From the NCBI RefSeq assembly GCF_018860385.1, contig NZ_JAHKPH010000014.1, positions 344,487 through 408,486 on the forward strand: a stretch of DNA of 64,000 nt, given 5' to 3'. The stretch is from Reinekea forsetii (GTDB taxonomy: Bacteria; Pseudomonadota; Gammaproteobacteria; Pseudomonadales; Natronospirillaceae). Position numbers and translations under genes: made by a program. The notes below the pieces were generated by a model, which did not search any database, was not told the DNA's origin, and was given only the letters and a program-made list of their open reading frames with translations. This document shows positions 44,532 to 52,533 of the stretch, one piece after another; position 1 is the first letter of the stretch; every line of letters begins with the position of its first letter.

Positions 44532-45608
44532 TTAATTTAAATCTTTCGCGTACTGCATAGCTACGGCTTTTTCAGCTTTGCTCGCTTCAGATACAAGTAA
44601 TTCGTAATATTTCTTACCTGACTTCACATTTTCACTGAACCAAGTATAAACAGGGGCTGCAGCTTGTTTAAATTGTGCTTTTTCTTCAGGCGTTGGTACG
44701 TAAAGCGTTCCGCCAGCTTTGGCGAAATCTTGATAAGCTTGAATCGACTTTCGCTTAGGTGAAGCAAACGTCGCTTGCTGAAGTGCACTGAAGCCATCGA
44801 CCATAACGCGACGTAGTTCTTCAGGCATATCTAAAAATACTTCATTATTCATGAACCATAATGCAGACATGTATGCGTGGCCATCTAAGGTTACATACTT
44901 AAGACCGGCTTCTGGAAATTTCATTCCCATTATATCGGTAATTCCGTTTTTAGAACCTTCAACAACACCGGTTTGGAACGAGGTATATAGCTCAGGCCAA
45001 GGGATTGGTGTAGGGCTAGCGCCTAAGGCTTTAACTAATTCTTGTGGTAGATCGGCCACTACGGTACGAATTTTTAAGCCTTCCATATCTTCAGGCGATT
45101 TAACCGTACGTTTGGTGTTAGCAAAATTGCGCCAGCCACCGGTATTGCCAATGGTCATTAAACGAATGCTGTCATTCGAATCGGCCAAAATGTCTTTGCG
45201 CATTTCACGAACGAAATCTCCAGAAAGTACCGCTTCGGCAATGCGGTCATCACGCAATAAGTAAGGAAGGTCGAGTACCTGAACATAAGGGAACATGTTC
45301 GCGGTACCGCCACTGGTCGAAATATAAATATCAACCGAGCCATCTTCTAGCGCCTGCAAACACTCCGTACCGTTTGCACATAGTTGAGTACCAATAAATA
45401 GATCGACACTGATCTTGCCGTTAGAGTGAGCTTCTACGAAATCCTTGAACACAACTAAGCCATCGTAGTCTTCATCATTTTCGTTAGAGTTTGCTACTGC
45501 ACGCAGTTTAAAATCGGCAGCTTGCGCTACGCCAATAGAAAAAGTAAGCGCTGCAGCTGCAAGGCCGCCAACGATTCTTTTTGTGAAGTGTTTTGTTTCT
45601 ACCGTCAT
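44532..45608 (-). CDS. dctP: TRAP transporter periplasmic binding protein (DctP)
   Basis: A 358-aa DctP-family protein. Signal peptide up to GVAQA about residue 30, then FKLRAVANSN. GLKIRTVVADLPQELVKALGASPTPIPWPELYTSFQTGVVEG is the signature region with the conserved carboxylate-binding Arg. It binds an acidic solute for the DctQM permease encoded upstream in the operon. Ligand is probably a sugar acid or related organic acid, judging by the adjacent GntR and Gfo/Idh/MocA genes. A 101-bp gap separates it from dctM. Confidence 0.93.
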   Translation of the reverse strand: MTVETKHFTKRIVGGLAAAALTFSIGVAQAADFKLRAVANSNENDEDYDGLVVFKDFVEAHSNGKISVDLFIGTQLCANGTECLQALEDGSVDIYISTSGGTANMFPYVQVLDLPYLLRDDRIAEAVLSGDFVREMRKDILADSNDSIRLMTIGNTGGWRNFANTKRTVKSPEDMEGLKIRTVVADLPQELVKALGASPTPIPWPELYTSFQTGVVEGSKNGITDIMGMKFPEAGLKYVTLDGHAYMSALWFMNNEVFLDMPEELRRVMVDGFSALQQATFASPKRKSIQAYQDFAKAGGTLYVPTPEEKAQFKQAAAPVYTWFSENVKSGKKYYELLVSEASKAEKAVAMQYAKDLN

Positions 45609-45709
45609 TGAGTAACCCTCATTATTATTGTTTATATTTTCCGATTTAAGGAACCGGACGACCGTTAAAACCTGATATCAGCTCTATGCCCGATTAGGCT
45701 TTAATTCTC

Positions 45710-46996
45710 TTACGCAAGCCCCAGCCAACGAGGAATCGTCATCGATACCGCTGGGAAGAATGTAATTAAAAAAATCACTGCAATTTCAACCGCTAAAAAC
45801 GGCAATATGGCCTTGGCAATGGATTCCACCTTTTCACCGGAGACACTCGACGCCACAAACAACACCAAGCCCATGGGAGGCGTTGCTAAGCCAACGGTTA
45901 AGTTAACACTCATGATGATTGCAAAATGCACAGGGTCTATACCCAATTGAATAAAGATGGGCGCTAATATTGGCCCTAGAATAATGATGGCTGGTCCTGC
46001 ATCTAAAAACATTCCCACAACGAACAGCAATAAATTGATGGCTAATAATAGAATCAACGGATTATCGCTGATCGCCAAAACCCAGCCTGCAAGATCTTCT
46101 GCGGCATGAGATAAGCTCACTACCGTTTTAAAAGCAATGGCGGAGCCGACGATGAGCAATACCACCGAAGACGCCATGGCTGATTTTGTGAAAATAGCCG
46201 GTAAGTCAGAAAGCTTTACGGTTTTTAAAACCCAGATACTGAGAAACAGTGCATAGCCGACGGCAATGGCTGAAGCTTCTGTTGGCGTAAAGACACCAAA
46301 TATAATTCCGCCTAAAATTATTACGGGTGTCAGTAAGGGTAAAATAGCCAACTTAGTGGCGGAGCCACGTTCGGACCAAGTGGCTTTTTTGGCAGCAATT
46401 GGAAAATCGTGCTTTTTAGCCAATAGGGCGGTGACACCCATTAACGCTAAGCCAACTAAAATGCCGGGCACTATGCCTGCGGCAAACAACGCTGCAACAG
46501 AGACTTCCATCGTGTAAGCGTAAATAATCATAATGCCTGAAGGCGGAATGATGGGACCTATTACTGAACTGGCCGCGGTAATCGCAGCGGCAAAACGCCG
46601 AGAGTAGCCATTTTTTTCCATGGCAGGAATCAACATGGATCCTAACGCCGACGTATCCGCAACTGCAGAACCACTCAGGCCTGCAAACAGCATGCTGGAC
46701 ATAATGTTAACGTGCGCCAAGCCACCTCTAACATGGCCAATAAACACTTGCGAAAAGTTAACAAGGCGCAAAGTAATACCGCCTCGATTCATCACTTCAC
46801 CAGCGAGCATAAAAAACGGAATGGCCATTAACGGGAATGAGTCAATGCCGTTATAAATATTGCGAAAGAGCAAAGGAATGTCACGCGACATATCAGACAG
46901 AATTAGCATCAAGCCAGGCGCGAACAATGTAGCGAAAAAAACCGGCAAGCCAATCAAAATAAGTATCAGAAACAGAGGTAAAAAAAGCACTAACAT
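45710..46996 (-). CDS. dctM: TRAP transporter large permease (DctM)
   Basis: A 428-aa inner-membrane protein with about 12 helices. Motifs are FPLMAIPFFMLAGEVMNRGG, GLSGSAVADTSALGSMLIPAM, PIIPPSGIMIIYAY and the C-terminal VNLTVGLATPPMGLVLFVASS. It is the sodium-driven transport subunit. It starts 3 bp after dctQ and forms one unit with dctQ and dctP. Confidence 0.95.
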   Translation of the reverse strand: MLVLFLPLFLILILIGLPVFFATLFAPGLMLILSDMSRDIPLLFRNIYNGIDSFPLMAIPFFMLAGEVMNRGGITLRLVNFSQVFIGHVRGGLAHVNIMSSMLFAGLSGSAVADTSALGSMLIPAMEKNGYSRRFAAAITAASSVIGPIIPPSGIMIIYAYTMEVSVAALFAAGIVPGILVGLALMGVTALLAKKHDFPIAAKKATWSERGSATKLAILPLLTPVIILGGIIFGVFTPTEASAIAVGYALFLSIWVLKTVKLSDLPAIFTKSAMASSVVLLIVGSAIAFKTVVSLSHAAEDLAGWVLAISDNPLILLLAINLLLFVVGMFLDAGPAIIILGPILAPIFIQLGIDPVHFAIIMSVNLTVGLATPPMGLVLFVASSVSGEKVESIAKAILPFLAVEIAVIFLITFFPAVSMTIPRWLGLA

Positions 46997-46999
46997 AGA

Positions 47000-47569
47000 T
47001 TATTCCCCAGACATCGTTACTTGGGTGGGCGCGTGTTTAATGCCCAGCAAATTTTTTAACACCATTTCGATATTGACCAACAGCATGGTGCCAAAGCACA
47101 CCGGCATCGCGAGGTATATCCAAGCGCGCGGCAATTTGAACGATGCTGCACGGGTTCGAAAGCCACGATCAAAAAACTCAAGACCTAAAAAGAACAACTT
47201 ATAGAGAACGACGCCAGCTATAAGTAGAAGCATCAATTGAAGCCAGCGACTCAGCGCGGCTGGTAAGGCATCGGGTAACATGTTAATCGCAACAAAGGCA
47301 TGGTTTCGGTAGGCTTGTGAAGCAACTAACGCCATCATCCAAATCATTAAGGCGCGCGCCACTTCTTCTGGCCAAGGCAGCGCATTATTAAAGACGTACC
47401 GCAACACTACTTGCATTAAAATGGTGATCACCATTAAAGCCACGCACACCCAAGCCACTTGAGCACCGATGCGCATTATGAGGGTGTTTAACCCTTCTAA
47501 CAGAGAAACAAACTGATTGATGGCTTTCATTAAGCCCTCCATCGTCGACTGACGTACTTCATAGGTCAT
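47000..47569 (-). CDS. dctQ: TRAP transporter small permease (DctQ)
   Basis: A 189-aa membrane protein with four helices and the DctQ signature VVLRYVFNNALPWPEEVARALMIWM. The most upstream start gives a 14-residue pre-helix extension (MTYEVRQSTMEGLM); the ATG for MKAINQF, 14 codons in, is also possible. First gene of the TRAP operon, divergent from the gntR gene. Confidence 0.92.
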   Translation of the reverse strand: MTYEVRQSTMEGLMKAINQFVSLLEGLNTLIMRIGAQVAWVCVALMVITILMQVVLRYVFNNALPWPEEVARALMIWMMALVASQAYRNHAFVAINMLPDALPAALSRWLQLMLLLIAGVVLYKLFFLGLEFFDRGFRTRAASFKLPRAWIYLAMPVCFGTMLLVNIEMVLKNLLGIKHAPTQVTMSGE

Positions 47570-47647
47570 CCATTATTGTTTTTATTGTTCTCCATTCGCT
47601 CTAGTGGCAAATGGTAGTTTTGCTTTTAACACGAACACTTTTATCTT

Positions 47648-47667
47648 TTTTGAAAACGATTTCAAAA
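47648..47667. promoter_or_regulatory. LacI-type operator-like palindrome before the TRAP operon
   Basis: TTTTGAAA-ACGA-TTTCAAAA is a perfect 8-4-8 inverted repeat with a near-central CG, the pattern common for LacI-family operators. It lies 79-98 bp upstream of dctQ. No LacI gene occurs in the window; the neighbouring GntR could also use it. Confidence 0.55.
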
Positions 47668-47772
47668 CTTAAGGGCAAGCTTATCAGTCTATAAAAATAA
47701 ATAAACAGAAAATCATTTCATTTACTATTCATTCATATTTCGCTTGCTAGAACACCCTAGCAATGTATGATA

Positions 47773-47786
47773 CTGATGTAAATCAA
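47773..47786. promoter_or_regulatory. FNR/Anr-type box upstream of gntR
   Basis: CTGATGTAAATCAA has one mismatch to TTGAT-N4-ATCAA. The following AATAATGAATGAATT copies the sequence next to the box at 40513, so the similarity extends beyond the core site. Confidence 0.55.
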
Positions 47787-47874
47787 TAATGAATGAATTT
47801 TTCAAAAAATAATTTGATTTAGAAAATGTGATAGGCTGGCGATCTTTTTGATATCTAGTGGAGCTCCATGCGTG

Positions 47875-48618
47875 ATGACTGACGATCAACACCCTAAGCC
47901 TGATGATTTTGCGGCCCGTTCTGGAAAAAACCGCCCGAAATACGTTCAAGTCAGTGATTTATTAATTCGTGAAATTAAAGCGGGTCATTGGCGTGAAGGT
48001 GAGCGATTACCGGTAGAAGCAGAATTGGCCGTTGAGTTAAAAGTAGCCGTTGGTACTTTGCGAAAAGCGCTGACTCTGCTCGAAAGCGAAGGGTTGTTAG
48101 AACGCAGGCAAGGTTCAGGCACATATGTAAAAAAGCCGCCAAAGGAAGCTGCATATCAGTTGTTTAGACTTGAACTGTTGCAAGGTGGTGGTACTCCGCA
48201 TGCAAAAACCTTAGCCGTTAGAAAAGAAAAAAATCCTGAGGTTGCCAGAGTATTTGGTGTTTCTAGCTCAACTCTGTTTTGGCGCATAGAGCGAAAGCGG
48301 TTTCTCAATGAAACGCCCATCGCGGCCGAAGAGATGTGGATTCGTGGATCACACGCTAAACAGCTAAAGGCTGAAGAATTAGATGAATCGCTGTATCGCC
48401 ATTATCGTGAACATTTTGGCTTTTGGATCAGTCATGTCGAGGATCGTATTCGACTCGATTTTTGCACACCTTGGTCGGCTGACATTCTTAATAAAGAATC
48501 GGGCACGCCCTTAGGTTGGATCGAGCGGATTAGTTGGTCTGGCCAAGACTCGGTAGAAGAGTATTCTCGAACTTGGTTTGATCCTGAAGTTTGTCATTAT
48601 GTATCACGGATGGCCTAA
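47875..48618 (+). CDS. GntR/HutC-family regulator with UTRA domain
   Basis: A 247-aa regulator from the ATG at 47875 (in-frame GTG and TTG codons upstream are alternatives). The winged helix is at about 20-85 (LLIREIKAGHWREGERLPVE, GTLRKALTLLESEGLLERRQGSGTYV), with a C-terminal UTRA ligand-binding domain. It lies between the divergent TRAP operon and the Gfo/Idh/MocA gene 52 bp downstream, so it probably controls both in response to the imported compound or its derivative. Confidence 0.9.
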   Translation: MTDDQHPKPDDFAARSGKNRPKYVQVSDLLIREIKAGHWREGERLPVEAELAVELKVAVGTLRKALTLLESEGLLERRQGSGTYVKKPPKEAAYQLFRLELLQGGGTPHAKTLAVRKEKNPEVARVFGVSSSTLFWRIERKRFLNETPIAAEEMWIRGSHAKQLKAEELDESLYRHYREHFGFWISHVEDRIRLDFCTPWSADILNKESGTPLGWIERISWSGQDSVEEYSRTWFDPEVCHYVSRMA

Positions 48619-48670
48619 GCACATTTTCTGTTAGCACTCATTTTAATAATAACAACTAGCAGGAATCTCT

Positions 48671-49783
48671 ATGACCCTAAGATATGGAATCATTGGCTGC
48701 GGAATGATGGGCCAAGAACACATTCGCAATATTTTATTGCTGCCAGACGCCGCAATCCACGCCATTGTCGAGCCCGATACTCACATGCAATTATCTATTA
48801 ATACGCTACTGCCAACGGTAGAGTTTGAGCCGACAATAGATTCCCTTCTTAAACGAAAAGACCTGGATGCTTTGTTAATTGCCAGTCCAAATTTCATGCA
48901 CGCAGAGCAGTTATTGGAGATCTTCCAAAAATCCGATCTGCCTATTCTGGTCGAGAAGCCTCTGGTCACACGCACTGAAGATATCGAAAGAATAAAGCAA
49001 GCTGCCGCCGCACACCCAGCACCGGTTTGGGTTGCTATGGAATACCGCTATATGCCACCTGTCGCGGCTCTGCTCTCAGAAATTAAAAAACAAACTCACG
49101 GCCACACTAAACAATTCAGTATTCGTGAACATCGCTTCCCATTTTTAGAAAAAGTTAACGACTGGAATCGATTTAACCAAAATACTGGTGGCACGCTGGT
49201 TGAAAAATGTTGTCACTTCTTTGATTTAATGCGTTTACAAGCAGGCAGTGAAGCTGTTCGAGTTTTCGCCTCGGGCGGGCAGGACGTTAACCATATTGAA
49301 GAACGATACGATGGTAAGCAGCCCGATATTCTAGACAATGCCTTTGTTATTGTTGATTTCGCCAATGGTCAGCGAGCGTTACTAGAACTCAGTATGTTTG
49401 CCGAAGGTTCAGAATACCAAGAAGAGCTTTGTGTGGTTGGTGAAAATGCAAAAATAGAAGCCAAAGTTCCAGGTCCTGGCCGTTTTTGGAACACCAATTT
49501 AGGCCCGGCTCCTTTGCCGAAATTAATCGTTAGCCCACGAAGCCCGACCGGTCCAATAGAAACTCCGATACCTGTAGACCCCAATCTGCTAGCCGCGGGT
49601 GATCACAATGGTTCTACTTACTACCAGCATTTAGGCTTTTATAAAGCCATAACGGAAGGCGCTGATGTTGAAGTTTCAATTAATGATGGACTGAAAGCCG
49701 TCGTACTAGGCTTAGCAGCGCAGGAATCTATTAAAACAGGCCAAGCCATGCGTATATCAAACAACGGGCTTCAATTCAGCTAA
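48671..49783 (+). CDS. Gfo/Idh/MocA-family NAD(P)-dependent dehydrogenase
   Basis: A 370-aa oxidoreductase. Rossmann motif YGIIGCGMMGQEHIRNI is at the N-terminus and EKP in PILVEKPLVT (about residues 93-102). The C-terminal catalytic domain has NTGGTLVEKCCHFFDLMR, with the usual catalytic Lys/His positions. The family oxidises sugars, inositols or amino sugars. Coupled to gntR and divergent from a TRAP importer, it is probably the first catabolic step for the imported compound. Substrate not determinable. Confidence 0.9.
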   Translation: MTLRYGIIGCGMMGQEHIRNILLLPDAAIHAIVEPDTHMQLSINTLLPTVEFEPTIDSLLKRKDLDALLIASPNFMHAEQLLEIFQKSDLPILVEKPLVTRTEDIERIKQAAAAHPAPVWVAMEYRYMPPVAALLSEIKKQTHGHTKQFSIREHRFPFLEKVNDWNRFNQNTGGTLVEKCCHFFDLMRLQAGSEAVRVFASGGQDVNHIEERYDGKQPDILDNAFVIVDFANGQRALLELSMFAEGSEYQEELCVVGENAKIEAKVPGPGRFWNTNLGPAPLPKLIVSPRSPTGPIETPIPVDPNLLAAGDHNGSTYYQHLGFYKAITEGADVEVSINDGLKAVVLGLAAQESIKTGQAMRISNNGLQFS

Positions 49784-49796
49784 GAAAAAACCTGTA

Positions 49797-49833
49797 TACT
49801 TGCCCAAAAACGTTTAGCCGTATTGGGCAAGTC
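49797..49833. terminator. Probable bidirectional terminator
   Basis: CTTGCCCAA (49799-49807) and TTGGGCAAG (49823-49831) make a perfect 9-bp stem with a 15-nt loop between convergent genes. On the minus strand it is followed by an imperfect T-tract (TATACAGGTTTTTT). Loop size is large. Confidence 0.6.
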
Positions 49834-49834
49834 A

Positions 49835-50758
49835 TTATTGAACGTCTACTCTCGCCATTAATTGTTGAACCTGTTCGAGCGTTCCTAAGCCAGTGCCTTC
49901 GATGCTGGCTGTTGCCGCTCCGCAGGCAATCCCTTTTTTAAGCGCTATGGGTAATGCATCGCCTTGGAATAAGCCCCAGACCATGCCAGCAACCAATGAA
50001 TCACCCGCGCCGACAGGGTTCTTTTCAACAATATTTGGCGATTTAACAATATTTAAAGACGAACCATCAAAGCAGCAAGCGCCGTCTTTACCTAATGAAA
50101 TGACCACTTTTTCTGGTCCTAATTGAATCAGTTTTTGGCTGATTTCTTTTAAACTGAGCCCATGCCCTTTTGGTAACCCAAGAAGCTCTTCGGCTTCTTC
50201 CAAGTTAGGCTTGATTAAAGTTGGTTGTGCACTGCAGGCTAATTTAAACGCATCGCCACTGCTGTCTAAAAAAACTTGTGCGCCTTTTTGCTTTAACAGG
50301 CGTATTAATTCTGCATACACAGTTAAAGGCACGCCTGGCGGCACACTGCCCGCTAATATCCACCAATCACCCGGTAGCGCTAGTCGGCTCACTTTTTCAT
50401 AAAGACTGGCCACTTCAAATGCGGAAATTTCTGGACCAGGATCGTTCACTTTATAATGATCAGAACTGCCTTCACGAACAAAGCTGACATTGGTTCGAGA
50501 CTCACCTGCTATATCGCAAAAGTTCGTTTCTATTTTTTGTCGTTTTAACGCCGCTTCCAAACGCGCACCCGAGTGCCCACCAATAAACCCAACCGCGGTG
50601 CTGACCATGTCTAATTGAGCCAACATACGCGAGACATTAAAGCCTTTCCCACCCGCATCCATGCGGCACGAAGACGCACGGGTGACACTGTTTAAATCGA
50701 ACGATTTAACCTGATACTCAAGGTCTACGGCTGGGTTTAACGTGAGCGTATATATCAT
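49835..50758 (-). CDS. 1-phosphofructokinase-family hexose-phosphate kinase (PfkB type)
   Basis: A 307-aa PfkB-family kinase of the FruK/LacC subgroup. N-terminus MIYTLTLNPAVDLEYQV, AGGKGFNVSRML glycine-rich motif, LAGSVPPGVP, and the C-terminal catalytic signature NPVGAGDSLVAGMVWG with the base Asp. It phosphorylates fructose-1-P, tagatose-6-P or fructose-6-P to bisphosphates. It is the last gene of the PTS operon and overlaps the dehydrogenase by 1 bp. Because the PTS is hexitol-type, fructose-6-P or a related ketose phosphate is a likely substrate; inferred. Confidence 0.88.
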   Translation of the reverse strand: MIYTLTLNPAVDLEYQVKSFDLNSVTRASSCRMDAGGKGFNVSRMLAQLDMVSTAVGFIGGHSGARLEAALKRQKIETNFCDIAGESRTNVSFVREGSSDHYKVNDPGPEISAFEVASLYEKVSRLALPGDWWILAGSVPPGVPLTVYAELIRLLKQKGAQVFLDSSGDAFKLACSAQPTLIKPNLEEAEELLGLPKGHGLSLKEISQKLIQLGPEKVVISLGKDGACCFDGSSLNIVKSPNIVEKNPVGAGDSLVAGMVWGLFQGDALPIALKKGIACGAATASIEGTGLGTLEQVQQLMARVDVQ

Positions 50759-52497
50759 TATTTCACCTCTAGAAACTCAGCGAATAAGGCTTCTTCGGCT
50801 GCAACTGTCCAGATGTTTCCTGGCGCGAGCGCTTTTGCAACGTTGGGTAGTTTTTCAGCAAGTTCATCAAGGCCCATTAACGGTAAATCTAATAGCTGAG
50901 GAAATATTAAAATTTTGCCTGGATATTCGCTGGCGATCATGGCTTCAATGCCATCACGCGCCACTTTCATTCCGCCTATCGCGGCAACACAAACTGCCGG
51001 AGCAATGTTACCGGCTACGGCGTTATCCATCACAACGGTTTGATCATCAATGGTTAAACCTGAAGTACCCGTGAACTGTGCATTGTTTAGATAGACATTG
51101 CTTAGATCAACAGGCGCTAAGGTGCCATTGGGAACCCCCGCGAACAATACCAACATGCCATTTTCATTCATGAAGGTTGCTGAATCGGCCATGATGTCAC
51201 CATTTGGCACACACACGACTACATCATCGGCGCCCTTTTGATCGGTATGCTGCATCACAAAATCATGCAAGCTGGTGTCATTGCCTACAGGGTTATAAGT
51301 AAGCAGGGTACAGCCGTTAGCTTTCGTTAGCGGCGCAAAGCGAGATTCAATTTCAGACAAGCGCTGATCATTAATATCGGTTACAACAACTAGTTTAGGT
51401 CCATTTTCTTTTTCTATTGCCCGCTGAACGTGCATTTGGCCCATGGGACCACCTGCGCCAACAAATACGGCTGAACCTTCGTTGCTTAAATCGCAGCGAT
51501 TTCTGGCTTCGCCATAGGCGGTCGAAATATCACTTTCTTGTGTTCCGAAGAACGCTATATAGTCATAGTGCAAACGACCTACATCGGCGTCGACTAAACC
51601 GTCTAAAGGCCTATTTGCTGCTAAGGTCATAGTGCCTCGACGAGCGATATGCTTTGCCACTTCGGTTACTTTTTTCGCTGAAGTCGTCTGAATAAGCACA
51701 ATGTCATCAAAGCCAACGCCTTGCGTCAGTTCATCTGATAGCGCCTTTACATTACTGAAATCGACATCATCCCGGACCACAACGTCTGTACCACTTAGAG
51801 CATTCACTAACTGAGCAATGCTTTGCGGTACGTTGGTTAAGACGATCGTTTTGGGAGCATCTAACCCTTTAGTGAATTGATATTCGCCGTTGTCACCAGG
51901 CTCGCCCACAATCCACATGATGCCATCTTGTTTTGGCTCTAAACGGCGACGCTGAGTGTATGAAGCCCAGACACAACCCCATGGTTCGAGCAACGCCGAC
52001 TCTGCAAAACCCATTTGATCTGAAACCCTCAGCAAACATGCGCCGGTATCTGTTTCAAGCACTTCAGGCCCAATGATTTGATATTGAGTTAAACCGCCCG
52101 GAACTGTGTAGCCATAAGCTGTGCTCTTGCCGTTTTGGTAAATATCCGGTTGCACGGCATAGCGTTCACCCGTTTTATAGTCTGCTGCTAAATTTTTGCC
52201 CGCTTTAACAATCGTAACCGTTGCTTCATGCCCTAAACGAGTAGGTTCCACACTGAGGTCTCGGTTATACAGTTTCGGGTGAGCGCTGCCTTGATTGATC
52301 ACTTTTACATCAGAAAAGCACAACCCTACGGCATCGATGCGCACTAGCAATTCATTATCGCCAGGCTCTTCCACCGGGAAGGCTTCGGCTTGGTCGTTTT
52401 TGCCAATATTAGAAACGCCTTCGCCGTAGAGGTTCCAAGCCAAAGTGACCTCTGGAATCGGGTTTACTAATGATTTGTAGTCTTTATATGTGGACAT
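50758..52497 (-). CDS. Long zinc-type sugar-alcohol-phosphate dehydrogenase
   Basis: A 579-aa MDR-superfamily protein, well above the usual 340-410. It has a GroES-like part with catalytic Zn ligands in GLCFSD and LGHEATV, but no four-Cys structural zinc loop. Next comes an unusual region (about 205-330) that looks like a first Rossmann-like unit, then a second Rossmann start FVGAGGPMGQMHVQRA (about 335-350). The C-terminus ends with PQLLDLPLMGLDELAEKLP, as in SorE-like sorbose-phosphate reductases. Within a mannitol-type PTS operon without mtlD, it likely oxidises the imported hexitol phosphate. This is inference. Confidence 0.75.
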   Translation of the reverse strand: MSTYKDYKSLVNPIPEVTLAWNLYGEGVSNIGKNDQAEAFPVEEPGDNELLVRIDAVGLCFSDVKVINQGSAHPKLYNRDLSVEPTRLGHEATVTIVKAGKNLAADYKTGERYAVQPDIYQNGKSTAYGYTVPGGLTQYQIIGPEVLETDTGACLLRVSDQMGFAESALLEPWGCVWASYTQRRRLEPKQDGIMWIVGEPGDNGEYQFTKGLDAPKTIVLTNVPQSIAQLVNALSGTDVVVRDDVDFSNVKALSDELTQGVGFDDIVLIQTTSAKKVTEVAKHIARRGTMTLAANRPLDGLVDADVGRLHYDYIAFFGTQESDISTAYGEARNRCDLSNEGSAVFVGAGGPMGQMHVQRAIEKENGPKLVVVTDINDQRLSEIESRFAPLTKANGCTLLTYNPVGNDTSLHDFVMQHTDQKGADDVVVCVPNGDIMADSATFMNENGMLVLFAGVPNGTLAPVDLSNVYLNNAQFTGTSGLTIDDQTVVMDNAVAGNIAPAVCVAAIGGMKVARDGIEAMIASEYPGKILIFPQLLDLPLMGLDELAEKLPNVAKALAPGNIWTVAAEEALFAEFLEVK

Positions 52498-52533
52498 ATT
52501 AAGCTCCTAAATAATGTTCGTTAGTTATTCCGA

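Larger units (their letters stand above)
47570..47874. other. Divergent regulatory gap dctQ / gntR
   Basis: An AT-rich stretch of about 305 bp with no gene. It holds a LacI-type palindrome (47648-47667) near dctQ and an FNR-type box (47773-47786) near gntR. The GntR regulator's own site is not obvious. Confidence 0.6.
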
